From: Firmicutes bacterium ADurb.Bin153
Lineage (GTDB): Bacteria > Bacillota > DTU025 > MWDF01
DNA length: 64,000 nt
Assembly: GCA_002070415.1 (NCBI GenBank)
Contig: MWDF01000010.1
Span: 1-64,000, forward strand
Reading direction: 5' to 3'
The translations under genes and the position numbers were made by a program. The first letter of the stretch is position 1. The number at the start of each line of letters is the position of its first letter. The notes under the pieces were generated by a model. That model saw only the letters and a program-made list of their open reading frames with translations. It searched no databases and had not been told where the DNA came from. This document shows, one piece after another, positions 33,834-42,458 of the stretch.

Positions 33834-35222
33834 ATGCCATTTGCAGGGCTGATCCTTGCCGCGGGGATGTCTAGGCGGATGAAGACAGAGACCCCCAAGG
33901 TTCTCCACAAGGTCTGTGGCCTTCCGATCATCGACCACGTCATATCGAACCTGCAGAAGGCCGGCTGCGAGCGCATAGCCACCGTCGTCGGCCATATGGG
34001 GGAGCTCGTATCAGAGCACATCGACAACAGATCGGAGATATTCTGGCAGCATGAGAGGCTGGGCACCGCCCACGCCGTCATGCAGGCGAAGGGCCTTCTC
34101 GATACGTACGGGAGGACCGTCCTCGTCATACCCGGAGACGTGCCGGCGGTCCGGCCGGAGACCATCAGCCGCATGGTGGCGGAACACGAAGCCGGCGGCG
34201 CCGCCGCCACCGTCCTTACGATGGAGCTGGACGATCCGGCGGCCTACGGCAGGATCGTGCGCGACGCGTTCGGGGATTTCACTGCCATAGTCGAATTCAA
34301 GGACGCAAGCGAGGACATAAGGCAGATAAGGGAGGTCTCAACCGGCATAATCGCGTTCGACCCCGCGAAGCTGAAGGACGCCCTCCAGTACATAGGAAAC
34401 AAGAACGCCCAGGGCGAATACTACCTCACCGACGCGCTGATGATACTCTACGAGGCCGGCCACGGCATACAGGCCGTGCTGCTGGAGGACTGCGACGAGG
34501 GGATAGGCATCAACAGCAGGCAGGACCTCGCCGTTGCCGAGGCTGTGCTGAAGGGTCGCAAGCTCGATGAGGTAATGTCATCCGGCGTGACCGTGATATC
34601 CCCCGAGACGACATTCATGGATTTCGACGTGGTGGTCGGCCAGGACACCGTTATACATCCCTACACCATACTGACGGGCCGGACGGTCGTCGGCAGGCGC
34701 TGCGAGCTGGGCCCCCATACCACGCTGCTTTCGGCCGTGGTTGACGACGATTCGGACGTATGCCATTCATACGCGCGCGAATGCCACATAGGCCCGCAGT
34801 GCAAGGTGGGCCCCTATGCCTACATCCGCCCCGGCACCGAGCTGAGGCAGGGTGCCAAGGCCGGCTCGTTCGTGGAGATAAAGAACTCCGTGATAGGCGA
34901 GGGCTCCAAGGTGCCACACCTTTCCTACATCGGGGACACGGACGTAGGCTCCGGCGTGAACATAGGGTGCGGGACGGTGGTCTGCAACTACGACGGGTTC
35001 AAGAAGTACAGGACGACGATAGAAGACGACGCTTTCGTAGGCTCGAACACGAACCTGGTGGCACCGGTCAAGGTGGGCAAGGGTTCCTACATCGCGACCG
35101 GCTCCACGATAACCGCGGACGTACCAGAAGGGGCCCTCGCGGTGGCGAGGGCGAGGCAGGAGAACAAGGAAGGTTGGGCAGAAAGGAAGAGAAGGCTTGC
35201 TAAGGCCGACAAAGACAACTAG
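33834..35222 (+). CDS. glmU: Bifunctional UDP-N-acetylglucosamine pyrophosphorylase / glucosamine-1-phosphate N-acetyltransferase
   Basis: Makes UDP-GlcNAc for peptidoglycan. The N-terminal uridylyltransferase has LILAAGMSRRMKTETPKVLH and QHERLGTAHAVM. The C-terminal left-handed beta-helix contains hexapeptide repeats (IHPYTILTG..., IRPGTELRQGAKAGSFVEIKNS, GTVVCNYDGFKKYRTTIED). The conserved acetyl-CoA/active-site segment lies at NYDGFKK. The length of 462 is normal. GGAGG lies 9 bases before the ATG. glmU is followed 13 bases later by prs as in Bacillus. Confidence 0.97.
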   Translation: MPFAGLILAAGMSRRMKTETPKVLHKVCGLPIIDHVISNLQKAGCERIATVVGHMGELVSEHIDNRSEIFWQHERLGTAHAVMQAKGLLDTYGRTVLVIPGDVPAVRPETISRMVAEHEAGGAAATVLTMELDDPAAYGRIVRDAFGDFTAIVEFKDASEDIRQIREVSTGIIAFDPAKLKDALQYIGNKNAQGEYYLTDALMILYEAGHGIQAVLLEDCDEGIGINSRQDLAVAEAVLKGRKLDEVMSSGVTVISPETTFMDFDVVVGQDTVIHPYTILTGRTVVGRRCELGPHTTLLSAVVDDDSDVCHSYARECHIGPQCKVGPYAYIRPGTELRQGAKAGSFVEIKNSVIGEGSKVPHLSYIGDTDVGSGVNIGCGTVVCNYDGFKKYRTTIEDDAFVGSNTNLVAPVKVGKGSYIATGSTITADVPEGALAVARARQENKEGWAERKRRLAKADKDN

Positions 35223-35235
35223 GAGGGGCGCTCAG

Positions 35236-36183
35236 ATGGTCGCATGCCACAGGAAGCTCAAGCTCATGACGGGGACATCCAATACTGAACTGGCGCAGGA
35301 GATATCCGACGTACTCGGTACCCCGCTGGTCAAGAGCGCTGTCACGCGCTTCTCGGACGGCGAGATCAGAGTACAGATATTCGAGACGGTAAGAGGGGCG
35401 GACGTCTTCGTGATCCAGTCGTTGGGAAGCCCTGTGCATGACAACATTATGGAGCTGCTCATCATGGCGGATGCATTAAGGCGCGCGTCCGCGCGGTCGG
35501 TCACGGCCGTCATCCCCTACTACGGCTACGCCAGGCAGGACAGGAAGTCCTCGTCGAGGGAGCCGATAACGGCGAAGCTTCTGGCCAACCTAATCGTGAC
35601 GGCGGGCGTGAACCGGGTCCTGACGCTGGACCTGCACGCGCCACAGATACAGGGTTTCTTCGACATCCCGGTCGATCATATGCTGGGGGCTCCGCTTCTG
35701 GCCGACTACCTGAAGGACATAGGGCTTTCGGACTGCGTGGTCGTCTCGCCAGACGTCGGGGGCGTCTCGAGGGCTAGGGCCCTCGCCGAGAGGATAGGAG
35801 CGACGCTTGCCATCATAGACAAGAGGCGACCCAAGCCCAACGTGTCCGAGGTGATGCACATAATCGGCGACGTGCAGGGCAAGGTCTGCGTGCTCGTCGA
35901 CGACATCATAGACACGGCAGGCACCTTGTGCCAGGCCGCGGACGCGCTGATGGCGCACGGCGCCAAGGAAGTGTACGCGGCATGCTCGCACGGCGTGCTC
36001 TCGGGCCCCGCCATAGAGAGGATAAACGGGTCCTGCCTGCAGCAGGTCGTGATAACCAACAGCGTGCCAAGGGACCTGAACTCGCCTTGCGACAAGGTCA
36101 AGGTGATCTCGGTGGGCCAGATGATGGCAGAGGCGATACGCAGGATCTACGAGGAGCTGTCGGTGTCCATACTCTTCAACTAG
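35236..36183 (+). CDS. prs: Ribose-phosphate pyrophosphokinase
   Basis: Makes PRPP for nucleotide, His and Trp synthesis. Key parts are FSDGEIRVQI, the flexible-loop PYYGYARQDRKSSSREPI, the Mg-binding DLHAPQIQGFFDIPVDHM and the PRPP loop VLVDDIIDTAGTLC. The length of 315 is standard. An AGGAGGGG site precedes the ATG at 35236; the longer frame begins inside glmU. The ctc/rplY gene found next in Bacillus is missing here. Confidence 0.97.
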   Translation: MVACHRKLKLMTGTSNTELAQEISDVLGTPLVKSAVTRFSDGEIRVQIFETVRGADVFVIQSLGSPVHDNIMELLIMADALRRASARSVTAVIPYYGYARQDRKSSSREPITAKLLANLIVTAGVNRVLTLDLHAPQIQGFFDIPVDHMLGAPLLADYLKDIGLSDCVVVSPDVGGVSRARALAERIGATLAIIDKRRPKPNVSEVMHIIGDVQGKVCVLVDDIIDTAGTLCQAADALMAHGAKEVYAACSHGVLSGPAIERINGSCLQQVVITNSVPRDLNSPCDKVKVISVGQMMAEAIRRIYEELSVSILFN

Positions 36184-36192
36184 GAGGGCCTG

Positions 36193-36783
36193 ATGGCAAG
36201 ATGGCTTGTGGCCGGCTTGGGAAACCCCGGCAGCGCGTACGAGACCACCAGGCACAACATGGGCTTTTTGGCCGCGGACCTCATGGTCAGGCGGCTTAAG
36301 GGCCGTTTCGTGAGGTCCAGGTGGAAGGCGGTCGCCGCAAGGTGCGAGTTCGCAGGCGATGAGGTCGTGGTCATAAAGCCGCATTCCTTCATGAACCTCT
36401 CCGGAGGGCCGGTGAGTGCCGCCATGTGCGCCTTGGACGTGGACGCCTCGCACCTGATAGTGATGTTCGACGACATGGACCTTGAGCCCGGCAGGATCCG
36501 GGTGAGGCCTTCCGGCAGCGCAGGCGGCCACAAGGGCATGAAGTCGATAATCGCGTCGCTGGGGACGGACCGCTTCGCGAGGGTCAGGATCGGGATCGGC
36601 CATCCCCCCGCATACGCCCAGACCGTGGACTACGTCCTCGAAAGGCCCGACAGGCAGGAGGCGAAGCTGTTGTCCTTCGGTGTGGCGGCCGCCGCCGAGG
36701 CGGTAGAGGAGATAATATTGTCCGGCGTGGAGGCCGCGGCCTCGAAGTTCAACGGACCCACGCTGCCGCGCGAGGAAGCGTAA
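36193..36783 (+). CDS. pth: Peptidyl-tRNA hydrolase
   Basis: Recycles peptidyl-tRNA. The GLGNPGSAYETTRHNMGF block holds the catalytic His. KPHSFMNLSGGPV, VMFDDMDLEPGRIRVRPSGSAGGHKGMKSI and FARVRIGIGHP are conserved. The length of 196 is normal. AGGAGGG is 4-6 bases before the ATG, 9 bases after prs. Confidence 0.96.
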   Translation: MARWLVAGLGNPGSAYETTRHNMGFLAADLMVRRLKGRFVRSRWKAVAARCEFAGDEVVVIKPHSFMNLSGGPVSAAMCALDVDASHLIVMFDDMDLEPGRIRVRPSGSAGGHKGMKSIIASLGTDRFARVRIGIGHPPAYAQTVDYVLERPDRQEAKLLSFGVAAAAEAVEEIILSGVEAAASKFNGPTLPREEA

Positions 36784-36869
36784 GGGGCCTTAAGGCGCCG
36801 TAAAAGGCGGTATAGGGCCCGAAGCCGGGATCAGGGCTAAGTGGTTTTGGTTTCAGTGATACTGTCCAT

Positions 36870-36900
36870 CCGGCAGGGGGAGGGTAAGGGCCCCTGCCGG
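36870..36900 (+). terminator. Hairpin between pth and mfd
   Basis: A 10-bp stem (CCGGCAGGGG / CCCCTGCCGG) with an 11-nt loop, then CGTTTGCG. The U tract is poor, so it may only partly stop transcription from the glmU-prs-pth operon. Confidence 0.5.
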
Positions 36901-36973
36901 CGTTTGCGATTCGACGAGATGACGTCCTACGGCGCCTTAAGCATGCTATGCGAGTACGGACGGGGAGGGCATC

Positions 36974-39900
36974 ATGCCGCACCTTACGAGGTTGTTGAGC
37001 AACACAAGGGAATTCGCCGACCTGCTGGCCGCGGCAGGGCCTTCCGGAAGGGCCGGGCACGCGAGGCTCACCGGCCTTTCGGGGACGCAGAAGGCCTACG
37101 CGCTCGCCGCTCTGGCGGAAGCCGAAGGCGGCCTGGTCCTTATGACGTTCAACCAGCAGGAGGCGGACAGGCTCGCGGCCGACATGTCCGCCATACTGGG
37201 AGGCTCGCTCAAGGTATATGAGTTCCCGTTCAAGGACCTGCTGCCCTATGAGGAGGCGTCCGCCCCGTCGGACCTGGTGGCGAAGAGGATCGAGGCCATG
37301 TCGGGCCTGGCGAGGAAGCAGCCGGGGGTGTACGTGCTGGCCGCGCGCTCCGCGGCCTACAGGCTGATGCCCCCGGACAGGTTCGAAGCCTCCCACATAG
37401 TGCTTAGTTCCGGCGGATCGACGGATCCCATAGCCGCGGTAAAGGCACTCGCAAGGCTCGGCTACGAGAGGACCGACAGGTGCGAGGGGGAAGGGCAGGT
37501 AAGCTTCAAGGGCGGCGTGCTCGACGTCATACCTCCAGGATACGACATGGGCATAAGGGCCGAGTTCTTCGGCGACGACATCGAATCCCTAAGGAGGTTC
37601 GACCCGGACACCCAGAGGTCCGTGGGGAGGATGGAAACCGCCGTCGTGCCCCCGGCCAGGGAGATGTGCCTTTCGGCCAAGGAGCTCGAAGAGGGCGCGG
37701 CCGGCATATCCAAGGCACTGGAGGAGGCCTCGGGGAAGGACTACCTCTCCGGCAGGGCCGGCGCCAAGGGGAGCCTGTACGAGCACCTCGCCGGGAGGGT
37801 GGGGCGCCACCTGGAGATGTTCGCAGGTTCGGGCATGTTCGACAACGACGAGCAGTACATCGGCTACTTCTTCAGGAGGCCCTATTCGATACTCGACTAC
37901 GCGGAAGGCATGCTCCTGGTGGTGGACGAGCCGGACAGGGCCCATAACAGCCTCGTGGGCTTCGACCGCGACGCGTCTGAGGCATATGTGAGCTTCGCCG
38001 AGCAGGGCCTGGTCCTTCCGGGCAACATGGGCGCACACCTTGGCGCCGGCTACGTGGACCTCGTTAGCCAGAACATGCGGAGGGTCGAGATGTCGGCGGC
38101 GCCCTTCAGGGAAGACGACGGCCCTTCGGGCGTAGCCGAGGTAATGATGAGCATGAGGGAGCCCTCGTTCAAGTCGGCCGACCTGGGGAATCTCATAAAA
38201 GAGGTCGACAAGCTGAGAAGGAAGGGCTTCGCGGTTGTGGCGGCGGCTTCCACAGAGGACAGGGCGGCAAGGCTTCACGCGGCCTTCCTGGACGCGGGCA
38301 CACCCGTGCAGAAGCAGCCCTGGGACGGCCTCGAGCCTGCCGCGGGCACCGTCAAGGTCTCGGTAGCCGGCATATCATCCGGCTTCATATCCAACTCCGC
38401 GAAGCTTGCGGTGCTCACGGACAACGAGTTCTTCGGCACGGCCAAGAAGAAGAAGAGCTACAAGCAGATCGCAGAGGGCGCCAAGATATCTAGCTACAGG
38501 GACCTGACCCCGGGGGATTACGTGGTGCACGTAAACCACGGAATAGGAAGGTACCTGGACATGAGGCCCATGGAGGCGCTTGGTGTGACGAGGGACTACC
38601 TGGTGGTCCAATACGCCGGCGACGGCATGATATACGTGCCGACCGACCAGGTGGCCATGCTGCAGAAATACATCGGCGGCGAGGACGCATCGCCGAAGCT
38701 CAACAAGCTGGGCGGGACGGAATGGATCAAGGCGAGGAGGCGCGCCGGCAAGGCGGTCAGGGAGATCGCCGAGGAGCTGGTCAGGCTGTACGCGGCAAGG
38801 CTTGCCGCCCGGGCGTACGCTTGCGGGCCGGACAGCCCCTGGCAGGCCGACTTCGAGGACAAGTTCCCGTACGATGAGACTTACGACCAGCTGGAGGCGG
38901 TCAATGCGGTGAAAGCGGACCTCGAGCGCGACCATCCCATGGAGAGGCTCGTCTGCGGCGACGTCGGCTTCGGTAAGACCGAAGTCGCTCTCAGGGCGGC
39001 CTTCAAGATGGCGGCCGAGGGCAAGCAGTCGGCTGTGCTGGCCCCGACCACGATACTCTCCTACCAGCACTACAACACCTTCAAGGAGCGCTTCGAGGGC
39101 TTCCCGATGAGAGTGGAGCTGCTGTCGAGGCTTACGAAGCCCGAGGACGAGAAGCTCATACTCAGGGACATCTCCAACGGCATGGTCGACGTCGTGGTCG
39201 GCACCCACAGGCTCCTTTCTAAGGACGTCAAGTTCAAGGACCTGGGGTTTCTCGTGATAGACGAGGAGCAGCGCTTCGGCGTCGAACAGAAGGAGAAGCT
39301 GAAGGCTATGAGGACCGACGTGCACGTGCTAACCCTCACCGCAACGCCCATCCCCAGGACGATGCACATGGCGATGGTCGGGGCGAGGGACATGAGCCTC
39401 ATAGGCACGCCCCCGGAGAACCGGTTCCCGGTGAGGACATACGTCACCGAGCACGACGACAGGATGGTCAGGGAGGCGATACTAAGGGAGGTCGACCGCG
39501 GCGGCCAGGTCTTCTACGTGCACAACAGGGTCAGGAGCATCAACCGCGTTGCCGAGGAGCTTGCAGGGCTCGTGCCAGAGGCCAGGATCGGCGTCGCGCA
39601 CGGGCAGATGAACGAGGACAGGCTCGAGGGGATAATAATGAGCTTCCTGAGGCATGACTTCGACGTGCTGGTGTGCACGACAATCATCGAAGCCGGAATG
39701 GACATGCCAAACGTCAACACCCTCATCGTCAACGACGCCGAGAGGTTCGGCCTGGCCCAGCTCTACCAGCTCAGGGGAAGGGTCGGAAGGTCGAGCAGGG
39801 TCGCGTACGCCTACTTGACCTACAAGAGGGACAACGTCCTTTCCGAAGCGGCCGACAAGAGGCTCGCGGCGATAAGGGAGTTCTCCACGCTCGGCTCCGG

Positions 39901-40795
39901 CTACAAGATAGCCATGAGGGACCTCGAGATAAGAGGGGCGGGCAACCTCCTGGGAAGGGAGCAGAGCGGCAACATAACCTCGGTGGGCTTCGAGATGTAC
40001 TCGTCGATGCTCGAAGAGGCCGTAAGGGAGCTGAAGGGCGTAAAGCCGCCGGAAGAGAAGCTAGCCGTGAGCATCGACGTGCCGTTCGACGCCTACATAC
40101 CCTCGTCGTACATAGCGGACCAGTCCGAGAAGATAGAAGCCTACAGGAAGATCAACGCCGCATCGTCCCCTGAGGAGGCCGCGGACCTCGCGGAGGAGTT
40201 CGCGGACAGGTTCGGGCGCATGCCCCCCGAAGTGTCCAACCTCATCGCCGTCGCCGAGCTCAAGGCCATGGCAAGGCAGGCCAACATATGCTCGCTGTCG
40301 CTGGAAAACGACGACTACTCGGGCATGCAGGTGATGGCGCTCAGATTCGCCCCGATGATGCAGCTTCCCCTGGACGAGAGCATAAGGGTGGCAAGGCTGT
40401 TCGGAAACCGTATACTCATACCCAGGACCGCCACCTCGCCCCTGATGGTCCGCTACAAGGACCTCGAGCCGGCGGCGCTGATAGGCATCCTGAGGTCCCT
40501 GCTGGTCCAGCTGAAGGACTCGTACCTTAGGCTCTCGGCCTTCATGGACGAGCTGGAGGCGGGCCACGGGCTGGGCGAGGCCATCAAGGCGGCGATGCCC
40601 AAGGAAGCTCAAGCAGGCGGCACGAAGGGCGTAAGGAAGGACGACGGGGGCGGGGCTGAAAAAGGCTCGGTTGCAAAGGCCGTAAAGGAAGCCAAGGGCG
40701 CGCAGGGCGCGACGAAGGCCCAAGAGCCGGTAAAGGCGCCCTACAACAAGAAGCTTAAGCTGGCACAGCTTGACAGGGGCCGGAAAAAGGACTGA
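36974..40795 (+). CDS. mfd: Transcription-repair coupling factor
   Basis: Removes stalled RNA polymerase and recruits UvrA to DNA damage. Order of domains: UvrB-like N-terminal half (about 1-450), RNA-polymerase interaction (CarD-like) domain around GDYVVHVNHGIGRYLDM (near 515), RecG-like translocase with Walker A GDVGFGKTEVALRAAF and Walker B DEEQRFGVEQKEK, helicase motifs TLTATPIPRTMHMA and LRGRVGRSSR, and a TRCF C-terminal domain. At 1273 residues it is about 100 longer than usual; the surplus is a Lys/Ala-rich tail after residue 1200. GGAGGG lies before the ATG. Confidence 0.97.
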   Translation: MPHLTRLLSNTREFADLLAAAGPSGRAGHARLTGLSGTQKAYALAALAEAEGGLVLMTFNQQEADRLAADMSAILGGSLKVYEFPFKDLLPYEEASAPSDLVAKRIEAMSGLARKQPGVYVLAARSAAYRLMPPDRFEASHIVLSSGGSTDPIAAVKALARLGYERTDRCEGEGQVSFKGGVLDVIPPGYDMGIRAEFFGDDIESLRRFDPDTQRSVGRMETAVVPPAREMCLSAKELEEGAAGISKALEEASGKDYLSGRAGAKGSLYEHLAGRVGRHLEMFAGSGMFDNDEQYIGYFFRRPYSILDYAEGMLLVVDEPDRAHNSLVGFDRDASEAYVSFAEQGLVLPGNMGAHLGAGYVDLVSQNMRRVEMSAAPFREDDGPSGVAEVMMSMREPSFKSADLGNLIKEVDKLRRKGFAVVAAASTEDRAARLHAAFLDAGTPVQKQPWDGLEPAAGTVKVSVAGISSGFISNSAKLAVLTDNEFFGTAKKKKSYKQIAEGAKISSYRDLTPGDYVVHVNHGIGRYLDMRPMEALGVTRDYLVVQYAGDGMIYVPTDQVAMLQKYIGGEDASPKLNKLGGTEWIKARRRAGKAVREIAEELVRLYAARLAARAYACGPDSPWQADFEDKFPYDETYDQLEAVNAVKADLERDHPMERLVCGDVGFGKTEVALRAAFKMAAEGKQSAVLAPTTILSYQHYNTFKERFEGFPMRVELLSRLTKPEDEKLILRDISNGMVDVVVGTHRLLSKDVKFKDLGFLVIDEEQRFGVEQKEKLKAMRTDVHVLTLTATPIPRTMHMAMVGARDMSLIGTPPENRFPVRTYVTEHDDRMVREAILREVDRGGQVFYVHNRVRSINRVAEELAGLVPEARIGVAHGQMNEDRLEGIIMSFLRHDFDVLVCTTIIEAGMDMPNVNTLIVNDAERFGLAQLYQLRGRVGRSSRVAYAYLTYKRDNVLSEAADKRLAAIREFSTLGSGYKIAMRDLEIRGAGNLLGREQSGNITSVGFEMYSSMLEEAVRELKGVKPPEEKLAVSIDVPFDAYIPSSYIADQSEKIEAYRKINAASSPEEAADLAEEFADRFGRMPPEVSNLIAVAELKAMARQANICSLSLENDDYSGMQVMALRFAPMMQLPLDESIRVARLFGNRILIPRTATSPLMVRYKDLEPAALIGILRSLLVQLKDSYLRLSAFMDELEAGHGLGEAIKAAMPKEAQAGGTKGVRKDDGGGAEKGSVAKAVKEAKGAQGATKAQEPVKAPYNKKLKLAQLDRGRKKD

Positions 40796-40879
40796 GCGCC
40801 GGCCGGTACGGGCAAAGCGGTCCCGGGGCGGACGAAGAGTAAAGGCACGGGCCTTCGGGCCGGAGGACGGGGGATACAG

Positions 40880-42406
40880 ATGGCTAATGGGAAAATAAGG
40901 ATAATAGGCATGGGTCCGGGGTCGGAGAAGGCGATTCCCCTTGCGGCGATCGAGGAGGCGTCCTCGTGCGACATCATATTCATCAGGACGCTGGACCATC
41001 CCGGGGCCGGGCGCTTCACCTCCCTGGGACGCGCGTGGGAATCGTTCGACAGGATTTATGAAGAGGCCCCTGACTTCGAGCAGGCCTACGAGAGGATGGC
41101 CGAGACTGTCGTGGGAGCCGCCCTAAAGGGGCAGGAAGTAGCATTCGTCGTACCCGGAAGCCCCGCCGCGGGGGAAGCTGCGGTAAGGGCCGTGACCGGA
41201 AAGGCAGGCATGCTCGGCATAGGCGTGAGCGCAGTCCAGGGGGCGAGCTTCGTGGATGCGTGCGCCATAGCTGCGGGAAGCGACATCCTGCTGGACGGGC
41301 TTGCGGTGATAGGCGCTTTCAGGCTGGACGAGCAGTGGCCCCGGTCCGACAAGGGCAAAAGGTCCCCTTTTCCCGTGCCGCTTCTAATAGGCGAGGTATA
41401 CGACCGCATGATGGCCGGCAATGTAAAGCTCGCCGTGGCGGACGCGTACGGTGACGGGCACACCGTCTTGGTGATAGACGCCGCGGGGGACCCCGAAAGG
41501 GCCTCGGTCAGGAGGATGAAGGCGTACGAGCTCGACAGGGCTGACATGTTCGGTTCGCTTACGTCAGTCTTCGTGCCAAGACCGTCCGACGCGGGGCTTA
41601 CCAGGCCGTGCAGCTGGCCAGCCGACAGGATCGTCGGCATCATGGCAAGGCTAAGGGGCGAGGACGGCTGCCCGTGGGACAAGAAGCAGGACCTTAAGAG
41701 CCTTAGGCCATACGTGCTGGAAGAAGCTTACGAGGTTGCCGGGGCGATCGACGAGGATGACATGGACCATCTGTGCGAGGAGCTGGGCGATCTGCTGCTG
41801 CAGGTGGTGTTCCAGGCCCGGCTGGCAGAGGAGGAAGGCCACTTCGACTTCACCGACGTTGTCGATTCGATATCGGAGAAGCTCATAAGGCGCCACCCCC
41901 ACATATTCGCGGACGTGAAGGCCGACACGGCTGAGAAGGTGCTAAGGAACTGGGAGTACATAAAGCAGCAGGAGAAGGCGGCTAAAAGCGCCGAGGACGG
42001 AGAATCCGGTCCGCCGTCGCTCCTTTCCGGGGTGGCCACGGCGCTTCCGGCGCTCTGGTATTCATCAAAGATGCAGGACAAGGCCGCGAGGGTGGGATTC
42101 GACTGGAAGACGGCCGAGCAGGCGATGGCAAAGGTCCATGAGGAGGTCGGGGAAGTCGAGGCCGTGCTCTCAGGTGACAGGGAAGACCTGGAGGAAGAGC
42201 TAGGCGATCTCATATTCGCCGTGGTGAACGTGGCCAGGCTCTCCAAGATAGATGCCGAGGCGGCCCTTAAGAAGACGGCCGAGAAGTTTAAGAGGCGCTT
42301 CATGTACATAGAAGCGCGCGCGCTTGAGATGGGCGAGAGGCTGGAGGACATGGGCCTTGAGAGGCTGGACGCGCTCTGGGACGAGGCCAAGGAGAACGGC
42401 GTCTAG
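40880..42406 (+). CDS. mazG: Tetrapyrrole-methylase domain / MazG nucleotide pyrophosphohydrolase fusion (YabN-like)
   Basis: A 508-residue house-cleaning NTP pyrophosphohydrolase. The N-terminal 225 residues have a tetrapyrrole methylase fold (IRIIGMGPGSEKAIPLAA, VAFVVPGSPAAGE), of uncertain activity. Two MazG helical repeats follow. The first has the metal motif EEAYEVAGAI and ELGDLLLQVVFQ near CPWDKKQ, and the second EEVGEVEAVL with ELGDLIFAVVNVARL. This is the standard Bacillota YabN arrangement, right after mfd. The spoVT gene normally lying between them is absent. GGAGGACGGGGG precedes the ATG. Confidence 0.95.
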   Translation: MANGKIRIIGMGPGSEKAIPLAAIEEASSCDIIFIRTLDHPGAGRFTSLGRAWESFDRIYEEAPDFEQAYERMAETVVGAALKGQEVAFVVPGSPAAGEAAVRAVTGKAGMLGIGVSAVQGASFVDACAIAAGSDILLDGLAVIGAFRLDEQWPRSDKGKRSPFPVPLLIGEVYDRMMAGNVKLAVADAYGDGHTVLVIDAAGDPERASVRRMKAYELDRADMFGSLTSVFVPRPSDAGLTRPCSWPADRIVGIMARLRGEDGCPWDKKQDLKSLRPYVLEEAYEVAGAIDEDDMDHLCEELGDLLLQVVFQARLAEEEGHFDFTDVVDSISEKLIRRHPHIFADVKADTAEKVLRNWEYIKQQEKAAKSAEDGESGPPSLLSGVATALPALWYSSKMQDKAARVGFDWKTAEQAMAKVHEEVGEVEAVLSGDREDLEEELGDLIFAVVNVARLSKIDAEAALKKTAEKFKRRFMYIEARALEMGERLEDMGLERLDALWDEAKENGV

Positions 42407-42424
42407 TCAGCACTGGGTCTGTAA

Positions 42425-42456
42425 GGAAGGGATACAGATGGGGCTGTATCCCTTCC
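42425..42456. terminator. Bidirectional terminator between mazG and the restriction gene
   Basis: A 13-bp perfect stem (GGAAGGGATACAG / CTGTATCCCTTCC) with a 6-nt loop between convergent genes. On the minus strand it is followed by TTAC; U tracts are short on both sides. Confidence 0.6.
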
Positions 42457-42458
42457 TG

